A DNA stretch of 64,000 bases from Anaerobutyricum hallii (GTDB lineage: Bacteria > Bacillota > Clostridia > Lachnospirales > Lachnospiraceae). The notes under the pieces were generated by a model. That model made no database searches and had not been told where the DNA came from. It worked only from the letters and a program-made list of their open reading frames with translations. The first letter of the stretch is position 1. Each line of letters begins with the position of its first letter. The DNA lies in contig NZ_LT907978.1 in the NCBI RefSeq assembly GCF_900209925.1, positions 101,001 through 165,000 of the forward strand, in the 5' to 3' direction. Of the stretch, positions 25,722 to 34,393 are shown one piece after another. A program made the position numbers and the translations under genes.

Positions 25722-25816
25722 TAAATCATGGTGCAGCAGTAATAAATACTGCCGATGCAGTAGATGCAGCATCAGAATATATCTAGTTCATAGTTTTGAT
25801 CAAGGGGGTAAATATC

Positions 25817-26995
25817 ATGGATGAAATTCTAAACCTGTCAATTAATGAGATGCCACAAACTGAGTTTGATTGTTCTTGTGGAAAGCACCACAATTTTAGC
25901 GTACACGATATGTCTATCCGTAAAGGAGCAATCGAAGATTTACCAAAGATGGCAGAACCATTTAAAGATGGTAAGATTCTTGTAGTATTTGATAATCATA
26001 CTTACGAAGTAGCAGGTAAAAGAGCTGTAGAACTTCTAAAAGAGAATGGATTTAATGTAAAAGAACTGTTATTTGATACAGGCGATGATATCTTGATTCC
26101 AGATGAGAAGACCTTAGGAAGAATTGTACAGGAACAGGATTTAGATACAAGCCTTATGGTAGCAGTTGGATCTGGTGTTATTAATGACTCCGTTAAGTTC
26201 GTAACTTCACGTTCCGGACTGCCATATATCATTGTTGCGACAGCACCATCTATGGATGGATATGTAGCAGATGGAGCCCCGATTTTCTCACAGGGATATA
26301 AGTATTCTCCGGTAGCTCATCTTACATACGGACTCGTTGGAGATACCGATATTTTAAAGACTGCTCCTCAGGATCTGATTCAGGCAGGTTACGGTGATGT
26401 TGTTGGTAAGATTACTGCGATCGCAGATTGGGATTTATCAGTTAAGGCCAATAACGATTATCGTTGCGATACTTGTGTTACATTAGTTAACAGAGCATTA
26501 GACAAGTGTTTTGCAAAAGCAGAAGGATTAAAGGAAAGAGATCCTGAGTCACTTGGAGCATTATTAGAAGCATTAACTTTAACAGGTGTTGCGATGGCAT
26601 TAGTTAATATTTCCCGTCCGGCATCAGGTGCAGAGCATATGTTATCTCATTTCTGGGAAATGGATTACATTGCACGTGGATTAAATCCAAATCATCATGG
26701 AATTCAGGTTGGTGTAGCAACTCCGATTATTGCTCGTTTCTTTGAAGAATTAGCAGATATCCTTCCAGAAGGAACCGGAGCACTTTGTCCGCCTCATGAG
26801 GAGATTGAAGCACTTTTAGCAAAAGGTGGAGCACCAACAAGTCCAAAGGATATTGGTATCAGCAAAGAACTGTTCCATAACAGTTTACTGAAAGGATATA
26901 CAGTACGTCCTCGTTACTCTATCATGCAGTTTGCAAAAGATAATGGACGTTTAGAAGAAATCGCAGATAAGATTACAGAAGAGATTTACGGCTAA
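25817..26995 (+). CDS. araM: sn-glycerol-1-phosphate dehydrogenase family (AraM-like)
   Basis: 392 aa from the ATG at 25817, which has AAGGGGG 7 nt upstream. Iron/zinc-dependent dehydrogenase fold: nucleotide-binding VAVGSGVINDSVKF, ATAPSMDGYVADGAPI, a metal site formed by the Asp in IQAGYGDVVGK and the His in PASGAEHMLSHFWE and NHHGIQVG. Family members reduce dihydroxyacetone phosphate to glycerol-1-phosphate or act on related polyol phosphates. In Bacillus subtilis araM sits next to araL, and here too a NagD-type phosphatase follows. First structural gene of the operon; a TTG-initiated longer form is unlikely. Confidence 0.9.
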   Translation: MDEILNLSINEMPQTEFDCSCGKHHNFSVHDMSIRKGAIEDLPKMAEPFKDGKILVVFDNHTYEVAGKRAVELLKENGFNVKELLFDTGDDILIPDEKTLGRIVQEQDLDTSLMVAVGSGVINDSVKFVTSRSGLPYIIVATAPSMDGYVADGAPIFSQGYKYSPVAHLTYGLVGDTDILKTAPQDLIQAGYGDVVGKITAIADWDLSVKANNDYRCDTCVTLVNRALDKCFAKAEGLKERDPESLGALLEALTLTGVAMALVNISRPASGAEHMLSHFWEMDYIARGLNPNHHGIQVGVATPIIARFFEELADILPEGTGALCPPHEEIEALLAKGGAPTSPKDIGISKELFHNSLLKGYTVRPRYSIMQFAKDNGRLEEIADKITEEIYG

Positions 26996-27016
26996 AGAAT
27001 GCCGGGCTATTCTTGA
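26996..27016. repeat. Degenerate hairpin G
   Basis: An imperfect GAATGCC/GGCTATTC inverted pair directly after the AraM stop resembles hairpins G at 22413 and 44532. Confidence 0.4.
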
Positions 27017-27088
27017 GGAATTCTCAGAATTTCTGACGACGATGATAGATATGATCAGGAATATATAAACAGGTAAGAGGTATATTTT

Positions 27089-27883
27089 ATGCAGAAAAAG
27101 GAAGACGCATTAAAAGGTGTGAAACTATTTGTCCTTGATATGGATGGAACAGTATATTTAGGTGATCAGCTGATTGAAGGTGCATTAGATTTCATTCGTG
27201 AGGTAGATGCATCAGAAGACAGAGATTTCATTTTCTTTACGAACAATGCTTCTCGTGTCCCTGCAGTTTATGTTGAAAAGCTTCATAAGCTGGGACTTGA
27301 TGTAGAGGAAAGTAAAGTTGTAACAGCTGGAGATGTCTGTGCAGAATTTTTGAAGGTGAATTATCCGGGAGCAAGAGTTTATCTCAATGGTACTCCTGTT
27401 CTGGAAGAGAACTGGAAGGAAAAAGGAATTAATCTTGTAGAAGAAGATCCAGATGTTGCAGTACAGAGTTTTGATACAACATTAACTTATCATAAACTAG
27501 ATCGAATCTGTCACTACGTAAGAAATGGTGTTCCGTTTATTGCAACACATATGGATACAAACTGCCCGACAGAGTATGGATTTATGCCTGATTGTGGAGC
27601 AATGTGCAGTCTTATTACAGATTCTACAGGAGTGAAGCCTCGTTTCCTTGGAAAGCCATGGAAAGAAACAGTAGATATGGTTGCAGAGATTACAGGTTAT
27701 AAGGCAGAAGAGATGGCTTTTGTTGGCGATCGCTTATATACAGATGTGGCAACAGGCGTGAATAACGGAGCGAAAGGATTTCTTGTTTTAACCGGGGAAG
27801 CAGATATGCAGACTGTAGCTGAATCTGACGTAGAGCCAACTTGTATCTATGATTCTTTAAATGAAATGAGAAAATATCTGTAG
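27089..27883 (+). CDS. HAD phosphatase, NagD/AraL-like
   Basis: 264 aa. HAD motif I FVLDMDGTVYLGDQ (Asp about 13 and 15), motif II FTNNAS, C2A cap, motif III/IV FLGKPWKETV and AFVGDRLYTDVATG. Members dephosphorylate phosphoglycolate, p-nitrophenyl phosphate or small sugar phosphates. AraL of the B. subtilis ara operon is of this type and pairs with AraM, as here. A role in removing unwanted phosphorylated intermediates of the pathway is an inference from that context. Confidence 0.9.
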   Translation: MQKKEDALKGVKLFVLDMDGTVYLGDQLIEGALDFIREVDASEDRDFIFFTNNASRVPAVYVEKLHKLGLDVEESKVVTAGDVCAEFLKVNYPGARVYLNGTPVLEENWKEKGINLVEEDPDVAVQSFDTTLTYHKLDRICHYVRNGVPFIATHMDTNCPTEYGFMPDCGAMCSLITDSTGVKPRFLGKPWKETVDMVAEITGYKAEEMAFVGDRLYTDVATGVNNGAKGFLVLTGEADMQTVAESDVEPTCIYDSLNEMRKYL

Positions 27884-27942
27884 TTTTAAAGTATAAATCA
27901 AAAGGGATTTTTTACCACTCAAATAAAGAAGGAGATTAAAAA

Positions 27943-28380
27943 ATGAAAGTAGTATTTGGATGTGATCCTAACGCAACACAGTTTAAATTAGACTTAATGG
28001 AATATGTAAAGAGTCTTGGACATGAAGTAGCAGACTTAGGAAGTGATGATCCGATTTATGCGAATACAGCCATTGAAGTAGCAAAAGCTGTAGCTGCTAA
28101 AGAATATGACAGAGGTATCATCGTTTGTGGAACAGGTATTGGTGTTTCTATTGCAGCCAATAAAGTAAAAGGAGCTTATGCTGCATGTATTCATGATGTA
28201 TATCAGGCTCAGAGAGCACAGCTTTCTAATCATGCAAACATTATTACTATGGGTTCACAGGTTATCGGAATCGAACTTGCAAAACAGCTTGTTAAAGAAT
28301 ATCTTTCTGTAGAATGGGATCCTAACTGCAGATCTGTTGCAAAAGTACAGAGAATCATTGACTTTGAAAATGAAGAATAA
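27943..28380 (+). CDS. RpiB/LacA/LacB family sugar-phosphate isomerase, divergent copy
   Basis: 145 aa. The fold is seen in RGIIVCGTGIGVSIAANKVK (catalytic Cys about 66, anion-binding Gly loop) and in SNHANIITMGSQVIG. The first motif, G-x-D-H-A-(A/G) in most RpiB proteins, reads VFGCDPNATQ here, so the His that opens the ring is replaced. It may act on an open-chain ketose (tetrulose or pentulose phosphate), form a hetero-oligomer with the second RpiB-type protein at 30140 (as LacA with LacB), or have a changed substrate. RBS GAAGGAG; same operon. Confidence 0.88.
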   Translation: MKVVFGCDPNATQFKLDLMEYVKSLGHEVADLGSDDPIYANTAIEVAKAVAAKEYDRGIIVCGTGIGVSIAANKVKGAYAACIHDVYQAQRAQLSNHANIITMGSQVIGIELAKQLVKEYLSVEWDPNCRSVAKVQRIIDFENEE

Positions 28381-28489
28381 TCTATCAGATCTTACATGCG
28401 TTTGATTGGGAATATATGAAATAAAAGTGGGTATTGGGTAAAACAATATAGCATAGAAAGTATGCGTTAATGATGAAAGGAGTTACAAA

Positions 28490-30043
28490 ATGGCAGAATA
28501 TTTAATGGGTATTGATGCAGGAACCGGTAGTGTACGAGTAGCGTTATTTGATTTTAGAGGACAGAATCGTGCATACGCTGTTGCAGAGTATGGAACAACT
28601 TATCCTAAAAATGGATGGGCAGAGCAGAGCGACTACGAATGGTTTGAGGCATTAAAGAAAGCAATTCCTGAGTGTATCAAGAAGGCTGGTATCGCAGCAG
28701 ATAATATCGCAGCGATTACCTGTGATGCTACAACAAACACATTAGTGTACTTAGATGAGAATGATACTTCTGTACGTCCACCGATTCTCTGGATGGATGT
28801 TCGTGCGACAGAAGAAGCATCCTTCATCGATACTATTCGCGAAGAATATGATGCAACGAAGTTCTATAAACCAGGATTTAGAGCAGACACTATGGTTCCA
28901 AAGTGTATGTGGGTTAAGAAGAACGAGCCTGAAAACTGGGCAAAAACTAAGACGATCATGGAATTTGAAGACTGGCTGAACTGGAAGCTTACAGGAAGAA
29001 AAACAGTAAGTATGTCTGTTGCAGCATTCCGTTGGAACTATGATGATAAAAATGGTGGATATCCAGTAGACTTCTATAATGCAGTAGGACTTGATGATGT
29101 TGTTGATAAGTTCCCAGAACCAGTATTAAAGGTAGGAGAAGTTGTTGGTAATATCAGTGCAGAAGCTGCAGAAATCTTTGGTCTTAGCAAAAAGACAGTT
29201 GTAGTAGAAGGTACAGCAGACTGTAATGCATGTATGTTTGGTGTTGGTGGTGTAAGACCAAACGGTATGACATTAATTGGTGGAACATCTACCTGTCTGT
29301 TAGGTCTTTCCGAAGAAGAATTCCACGTAGACGGTGTAAATGGAACATATCCAAACTGTATGTATGACGGAACCAGCTTGTTAGAAGGTGGACAGACAGC
29401 AGCAGGTTCTATTCTGACATGGTTCAAGAATAACCTTCTTCCGGCAGCATGGATGCAGGAAGCTGTAAACCGTAACATGAATATCTATGATCTCATCACA
29501 GAAAAAGCATCTTCTGTTCCGATCGGATGTGACGGTCTCGTTATGATGGATTACTTCCAGGGTAACAGAGCTCCTTATGCAGACTCAAAAGCAAGAGGAA
29601 TGTTCTGGGGATTATCTATCGGTACAACACCAGCTCATCTTGCAAGAGCGGTATATGAAGGTGTTGCTTATGGTGCAAACCATTGTATCGTCAGCATGAA
29701 AAAGGCTGGATATGATGTAAAAGAAATCTACGCATGTGGTGGTTTAGCACAGTCTGACTTCTGGATGCAGATGCATGCCGATATTATCGGAGTACCAATG
29801 TATACAACAGTAGAGAGCCAGAGTGCAGGATGTCTTGGTGACTGTATCATCGCCGCTGTTGGTGTTGGAATCTATCCTAACTTCTGGGAAGCAGCAGACA
29901 GTATGATTCGTGTAGATAAAGAGTACATTCCTAACATGGAAGCACATAAAGAATATCAGTTCTATATGGAAAGATATATGGAAACATGGCCACAGATGAA
30001 AGAAATCGTACATAAAACAGTAGACCACAACAACAAAAAATAG
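28490..30043 (+). CDS. FGGY-family carbohydrate kinase
   Basis: 517 aa. Two actin-like domains: GIDAGTGSVRVALFD at the N-terminus (phosphate 1), substrate-binding ITCDATTNTLVYLDEN and PPILWMDVRA, then LIGGTSTCLLGLS (phosphate 2/adenosine) and IYACGGLAQSDFWMQMHADI. It phosphorylates a sugar or polyol with ATP; the ribulokinase-like length and motif set suggest a ketopentose, tetrulose or polyol. With the two isomerases and the polyol-phosphate dehydrogenase it forms the core of a catabolic route. It probably acts on a sugar delivered by a transporter located elsewhere. Confidence 0.93.
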   Translation: MAEYLMGIDAGTGSVRVALFDFRGQNRAYAVAEYGTTYPKNGWAEQSDYEWFEALKKAIPECIKKAGIAADNIAAITCDATTNTLVYLDENDTSVRPPILWMDVRATEEASFIDTIREEYDATKFYKPGFRADTMVPKCMWVKKNEPENWAKTKTIMEFEDWLNWKLTGRKTVSMSVAAFRWNYDDKNGGYPVDFYNAVGLDDVVDKFPEPVLKVGEVVGNISAEAAEIFGLSKKTVVVEGTADCNACMFGVGGVRPNGMTLIGGTSTCLLGLSEEEFHVDGVNGTYPNCMYDGTSLLEGGQTAAGSILTWFKNNLLPAAWMQEAVNRNMNIYDLITEKASSVPIGCDGLVMMDYFQGNRAPYADSKARGMFWGLSIGTTPAHLARAVYEGVAYGANHCIVSMKKAGYDVKEIYACGGLAQSDFWMQMHADIIGVPMYTTVESQSAGCLGDCIIAAVGVGIYPNFWEAADSMIRVDKEYIPNMEAHKEYQFYMERYMETWPQMKEIVHKTVDHNNKK

Positions 30044-30074
30044 TATTATATTAATATTGTAAATAACTAATAAG

Positions 30075-30119
30075 CCCGCGGAGGATACGCTACCTGTATG
30101 CTTCGCGGGTATATTAGAT
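30075..30119. terminator. Hairpin between kinase and second isomerase
   Basis: CTAATAAGCCCGCG pairs with CGCGGGTATATTAG (12 of 14 positions). There is no T run, so it is more likely a processing or attenuation hairpin that lowers or protects parts of the operon mRNA than a full stop. Confidence 0.5.
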
Positions 30120-30139
30120 TTTAACTTGGAGGATTAATT

Positions 30140-30604
30140 ATGTCAGAAGTAAAAGTAATCGGAATTGGTAATGACCATGCAGCAGTAGATCTTAAGAATG
30201 AGATCAAGGCATATCTTGAGGAAAAAGGTTATAAGGTAGTAAATTATGGAACAGATTCTTCCGAAAGCTGTGATTATCCAATCTACGGAGCAAAAGTAGG
30301 CCACGCAGTTGCAAGTGGAGAGGTAGATGCCGGTGTTTTAATCTGTGGAACAGGAATCGGTATCTCTATTGCAGCCAATAAAGTAAAGGGTGTACGAGCT
30401 GCCGTTGTCAGTGAACCGGTGTCCGCAAGATTAACAAAAGAACACAACAATGCAAATATTATTGCATTTGGTGCAAGAATTGTTGGAAGTGAGATGGCTA
30501 AAGCAATCGTAGACGCATGGCTTGATGCTAAATATATCGGAAGCGGCCGTCACGAGAGACGCGTAAACATGATTGAAGAGGAAGCAGCAAAGTATAATAA
30601 ATAA
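30140..30604 (+). CDS. rpiB: RpiB-family sugar-phosphate isomerase
   Basis: 154 aa. Conventional RpiB motifs: GIGNDHAAVDLKNEI (ring-opening His in D-H-A), SCDYPIYGAKVGHAVASGE, LICGTGIGISIAANKVKG with catalytic Cys about 70, SARLTKEHNNANIIAFGARI and the C-terminal SGRHERRV. It interconverts ribose-5-phosphate and ribulose-5-phosphate or acts on allose/tetrulose phosphates. Paralogue of the divergent copy at 27943; both in one operon suggests two different isomerisation steps or a mixed complex. Confidence 0.92.
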   Translation: MSEVKVIGIGNDHAAVDLKNEIKAYLEEKGYKVVNYGTDSSESCDYPIYGAKVGHAVASGEVDAGVLICGTGIGISIAANKVKGVRAAVVSEPVSARLTKEHNNANIIAFGARIVGSEMAKAIVDAWLDAKYIGSGRHERRVNMIEEEAAKYNK

Positions 30605-30630
30605 AAAGTATATGGTTACGGAGGAAGAAG

Positions 30631-31050
30631 ATGAGTCGTTTTATGGAAATAAAATCAAAGGATATAGAGAAAGCCTTTGAAGATGAGAGAAGACAGTATT
30701 TCGTTGGAAACTTAAAGAAACCACAACATATCCCTTTTGTTAAGTCAGACAATACGGAAATGGGATTAACTGCTTATGATAAATTCACTGGTGAGCCGGC
30801 TCATCGTCACTCTGTGGCAAAAGAATATGCTTATGTCATTTCCGGTAGAACACAGTATATGGACCTTGATACAAGAGAAGTATATGAATATCGTGCGGGC
30901 GATTTCTTTGCGACCTTTCCGGGAACAACTTATGTTCAGAAATCCGAAGCTGGAACAAAGATGATCTTTGTAAAAGAACCATCGATTAATGATAAAGAGC
31001 TTGTACCGATGGACGAAGAAGCTAAAAAATGGATGGAAACGGAATTCTGA
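30631..31050 (+). CDS. Single-domain cupin protein
   Basis: 139 aa. Cupin motif 1 GEPAHRHSVAKEYAYVISG (metal-binding His-x-His and Glu) and motif 2 around YEYRAGDFFATFPGT. Such proteins are sugar-phosphate isomerases, epimerases, lyxose-type isomerases or sensors. Last gene of the operon, 26 bases after rpiB, so it probably isomerises or binds the same class of sugar. Its TGA stop lies in the left terminus of the downstream repeat element, which suggests that the element replaced the original 3' end. Confidence 0.82.
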   Translation: MSRFMEIKSKDIEKAFEDERRQYFVGNLKKPQHIPFVKSDNTEMGLTAYDKFTGEPAHRHSVAKEYAYVISGRTQYMDLDTREVYEYRAGDFFATFPGTTYVQKSEAGTKMIFVKEPSINDKELVPMDEEAKKWMETEF

Positions 31051-31320
31051 TTTGTAGATTTAATGTAGACGAAAAAAGGAAAAAATAATACATCCCATCT
31101 GCTCTGTAGTCGCTGTGTTTAAGATGCTCATCCGCATCTTAAACACGCTCCGAAGACGCATCTGGGATGTATTATTTTTTCCTTTTTTCTGGCTATCTAA
31201 ATCTACAGTTGGGCAACGTAGAATGTACCAGAAGGATATGACTTTCCGGGAAATTAAATTTCGAAAGGATTGATATTCAAATTGTTGTGTATACTTGGAA
31301 TTTAGAATTATAAAGAATTC
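31046..31320. repeat. Composite repeat element 3 (one-sided)
   Basis: It begins with the family terminus CTGATTTGTAGATTT, which includes the cupin stop codon, carries palindrome A4, and continues with interior sequence seen also near 14345-14450 (including AATCTACAG and a TTCCGGGAAATTAA block). No right-hand palindrome is present, so this copy looks truncated or decayed. Confidence 0.7.
31071..31189. repeat. Palindrome A4
   Basis: 119 bp, perfect 27-base arms (31071-31097, 31163-31189). Relative to A2 one arm base changed from A to G and its partner from T to C, a compensatory pair that keeps the stem perfect. Confidence 0.88.
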
Positions 31321-31436
31321 TTAAGAAACGGTGATAAAATTGACGATAATATATATAGGAAGTATAATATAACATATTTTGGAAGAAAACTCTTCTTAAG
31401 GAGCAGATTGAAACGGAGTAGAAAGGCAGCTTAAAG

Positions 31437-33419
31437 ATGAATATTTTAATAAAACCAAGAAAGAATAGATATATTATTTATGCTATAATTATCGCGCTTT
31501 TTTCTACGATTGGAATGCAGATTTCGTTATTACATACCAATATAGGAAAAGTACTGGAAAAAATAGAATATGATTCCGTATGGAATCATATGATGAGTGT
31601 TTTAAGAATAAGTATAACAAGAAAAAGTGATGTATTGTTGTTTTATCAGATAGCAGCGGCAGTTATTTTTATTATATTTCTTATTGTTTTTTCATACAGG
31701 TTTTCTGTTCGGGAAGTAGTAAGTGCAGGGTTATTATCAATATTGTTTGGATTTACCATGTGGTTCCGGACTGTATTTTCGCATAAAGAATCATGGAACT
31801 ATTTTGTACGAAACAGTTATGTCAAAGTATTAAATGGATGGTATATACTTGGATATGCGTTGCTGGCTTTTGGAATTTTTCTTTTAGTTGGCAAGGCTGT
31901 AACAGGGCATTGTATAAAGCAGGAAAGTTCAAAAGATTCCCTTAGAAGTAGAGGAAAGGGAAAGAATTATAGTGCCAAAACAGTATTTTTAATATGCATG
32001 GCTGTATTAATTGTTTTTTGGTTACCATATTACATTGTTTTCTGGCCGGGATTTCAGCATACAGATTTGCCAACGCAGATGTTGCAGTTTTTTCATATCC
32101 GTACGAGATTTCAGGGGAGAGTTATAACAGATGGAATCAATATATTTTATAGTAATGATCATCCTTTTTTACAAACAATGTTAGTTGGCGGGGCACTTAA
32201 ACTGGGACTTGGAGTTCATAATATCAATTTTGGATATGCAGTATATAGTTTTATTCAAATGCTCTTATTTATTGTAGCTTTCAGTGGTATTTTAGCTACG
32301 TTATATCATTTCAAAGTAAGTGTATTTATATTAAAGATAAGCTTGTGTTTATATGCCATAGTTCCTGTTTTTCCACTATATGCTTTATTAATAGGTGGTG
32401 ATAGCTTTTTTTCTGTTTTTTATCTGTTTTATATGGTAGGAATTTTATGGATTTTTTATACAAAGGGTGACATTCTGAAAAATAATAAATTTATAATTGC
32501 AATGATAATAGAAATAATCCTTATGTCTACATCTAAAAATCAAGGAGTATATGTTGCAGCGGCAGTTTTTGTACTTTGTTTAATCTACTTTAAAAGATAT
32601 AGGATAAGGATATCCGTATGTATGTTAATACCAATATTATTATTTCAGTTTGTATATTGTGGTCCATTTTTTAAAATTGCCAGAGTTGGTACTACAGGAA
32701 AACAGGAAGCTTTATCTGTTTGTTTTCAGCAGACAGCCAGATATATAAAATATCATGGAGATGAAGTTACATCCCAAGAAAAAGAAGCGATTAATAAAGT
32801 TTTAAATTATGATGTGATTGGAGAAAAGTATGATCCGAATCTATCCGATCCTGTAAAAATGACATTTAAGTTAGAAGCGACAGGAGAGGATTTAAAAAAT
32901 TATTTTGCTGTCTGGCTTCAAATGGGGTTAAAACATCCCAGCGAATATATACAATCATTTATAGACAATACATATGGTTATTATACTATTAGTTTTGATA
33001 ATCATAAGGGAGTATATTTTAAACCGGAAATTATGAATTTTTATATTGGTAAACGTGATTGGGTAAAAAAGGATAAACATATTGTAGAATTATTAAGAAA
33101 AATTCAGGCAGAAGTACCGGAAAAACGGAAACCTATTAGGGAAAACGGAGTACAAATAATAAAAGTAATTCAAAAAGTTCCGATTTTTAATTGCTTTTTT
33201 AATCCGGGAACGCTCACTTGGCTTATGGTAATGGGATTTTTTGTATTGTGGACAAAAAGAAAATATAATTCTATGCTTGCCTTTTTGCCAGTATTTTTGA
33301 TTTTTGGTGTATGTTTGCTTTCGCCTAAAAATAATAATCTTCGATATATTTATCCACTTTGTTGTATGATACCGGCGATGCTGGCAGCGGCATTTGGAGA
33401 GAAAAATCCTGATTTATAG
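31437..33419 (+). CDS. Large polytopic membrane protein, DUF6020-like
   Basis: 660 aa with about 12-14 hydrophobic segments and a larger extracytoplasmic part near residues 420-590 (including FQQTARYIKYHGDEVTSQEK). The family looks like DUF6020, large Lachnospiraceae membrane proteins with a GT-C glycosyltransferase-like topology; the assignment is from memory of family features and is moderate. A role in surface glycan or lipid-linked sugar transfer is an inference. Its TAG stop falls within the left terminus of composite element 4. RBS GAAAGG lies 12 nt upstream of the ATG. Confidence 0.65.
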   Translation: MNILIKPRKNRYIIYAIIIALFSTIGMQISLLHTNIGKVLEKIEYDSVWNHMMSVLRISITRKSDVLLFYQIAAAVIFIIFLIVFSYRFSVREVVSAGLLSILFGFTMWFRTVFSHKESWNYFVRNSYVKVLNGWYILGYALLAFGIFLLVGKAVTGHCIKQESSKDSLRSRGKGKNYSAKTVFLICMAVLIVFWLPYYIVFWPGFQHTDLPTQMLQFFHIRTRFQGRVITDGINIFYSNDHPFLQTMLVGGALKLGLGVHNINFGYAVYSFIQMLLFIVAFSGILATLYHFKVSVFILKISLCLYAIVPVFPLYALLIGGDSFFSVFYLFYMVGILWIFYTKGDILKNNKFIIAMIIEIILMSTSKNQGVYVAAAVFVLCLIYFKRYRIRISVCMLIPILLFQFVYCGPFFKIARVGTTGKQEALSVCFQQTARYIKYHGDEVTSQEKEAINKVLNYDVIGEKYDPNLSDPVKMTFKLEATGEDLKNYFAVWLQMGLKHPSEYIQSFIDNTYGYYTISFDNHKGVYFKPEIMNFYIGKRDWVKKDKHIVELLRKIQAEVPEKRKPIRENGVQIIKVIQKVPIFNCFFNPGTLTWLMVMGFFVLWTKRKYNSMLAFLPVFLIFGVCLLSPKNNNLRYIYPLCCMIPAMLAAAFGEKNPDL

Positions 33420-33432
33420 ATTTAATGTAGAC

Positions 33433-33550
33433 GAAAAAAGAAAAAATAATACATCCCATCTGCTCTGTAGTCGCTGTATTTAAGATGCTCATCCGCATCT
33501 TAAACACGCTCCCAAGCCGCATCTGGGATGTATTATTTTTTTCTTTTTTC
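33433..33550. repeat. Palindrome A5
   Basis: 118 bp, arms 33433-33458 and 33525-33550, core as in A1-A4. It starts 14 bases after the stop of the membrane protein gene. Confidence 0.87.
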
Positions 33551-33739
33551 TGGCTATCTAAATTTACAGTTGGCGAGAATGGGGATTTTCCAGAAGGTTA
33601 TGGATTCTCGGGGAATTAAAGTCTAAAGGATTGACGCATTCTTCTGGAGTTTTCCATTTGAATAGAAATTGTATATTTCTGGGGGACCATCTTATTTTTC
33701 CTGCTCAAAATGCTGATTTCATCTGGCGTCAAAGAACAG

Positions 33740-33857
33740 AAAAGCAGAAACTTGATATAGAAGAAAATGTGATGTCGGAGCAAGTAAAAATGCCGGTCAG
33801 GCATTTTCTGTGCCGCGACTATCTTCACATTTTCTTCTATATCAAGTTTCTACTTTT
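33740..33857. repeat. Palindrome B2
   Basis: 118 bp, 33-base arms with one mismatch. Compared with B1 two positions in the left arm changed and the right arm changed to match. Confidence 0.85.
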
Positions 33858-34007
33858 CGTTTCTTTAGTCCATTAAATCAGTATTTGTAAAATTCCACAC
33901 AATAAGAGGTAATATTTGGCTATTTGTTTACCAAAATAAAACGTGTGATTTTTTAGAAAAATGAAAGATTTTATTCATAAAAAAATAAGAATGTGCAGAA
34001 AAATACA

Positions 34008-34035
34008 TTTACAAGAAGAAAAATTGTGATATAAT
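34008..34035 (+). promoter_or_regulatory. Promoter of the cbi operon leader
   Basis: TTTACA (34008-34013), 16-base spacer, TATAAT (34030-34035). The expected start point is about 34042, leaving a 5' leader of roughly 340-350 nt. Confidence 0.75.
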
Positions 34036-34041
34036 AAACGA

Positions 34042-34393
34042 AGTTTGAGTGGATTGATAATTAAAATCAATAATGCTTATAAAGTATTCGTATATCTATT
34101 TTAGGAAATCAACACAGTTTTTAACAGAGTTTTCTTGTTTACAGAGTAACAATTATGGTTATATTCTGGTGAATACAGAGTTTTCTGTCCAATTGGTGTT
34201 AAAGTTCTATCCATCCTGTTATCTAGGTTTATGTAACAGGTTCTTTTAACTTTTATTTTCTATTATCTATTATACATTTTACCGATTGAAAATTGAATAT
34301 TTTAGTACATGAAAAGAAACATAAAGAATAAAGAAAGAGTGTAAAAAGCAGGGGCTTGTATAGAGTAAGTCCTGTTTTGTTATGGAGATTTTT
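34042..34393 (+). promoter_or_regulatory. Long untranslated leader with a terminator-like hairpin
   Basis: About 350 nt lie between promoter and cbiQ with no open frame that I can support. Repeated ACAGAGTTTTCT-type blocks at about 34132-34180 and paired GTTTATGTAACAGG/AACAG segments suggest folding. A hairpin at 34345-34378 ending in a T run lies just before the start codon and could attenuate the operon. I find neither the cobalamin-riboswitch B12 box (GCCACTG) nor a recognisable NiCo motif, so the ligand, if any, is unknown. Confidence 0.5.

Larger units (their letters stand above)
33408..33886. repeat. Composite repeat element 4 (palindrome A5 ... palindrome B2)
   Basis: 479 bp. Same plan as element 1: left terminus CCTGATTTATAGATTT (contains the stop codon of the preceding gene), palindrome A5, interior, palindrome B2, right terminus TTAAATCAGTA. 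The ends are inverted to each other (TGATTTA). No gene is supported inside. Confidence 0.78.

Noticed and set aside
34042..34393. Cobalamin riboswitch upstream of cbiQ
   Set aside because: No GCCACTG B12 box or other conserved piece could be found; left as an unassigned leader.
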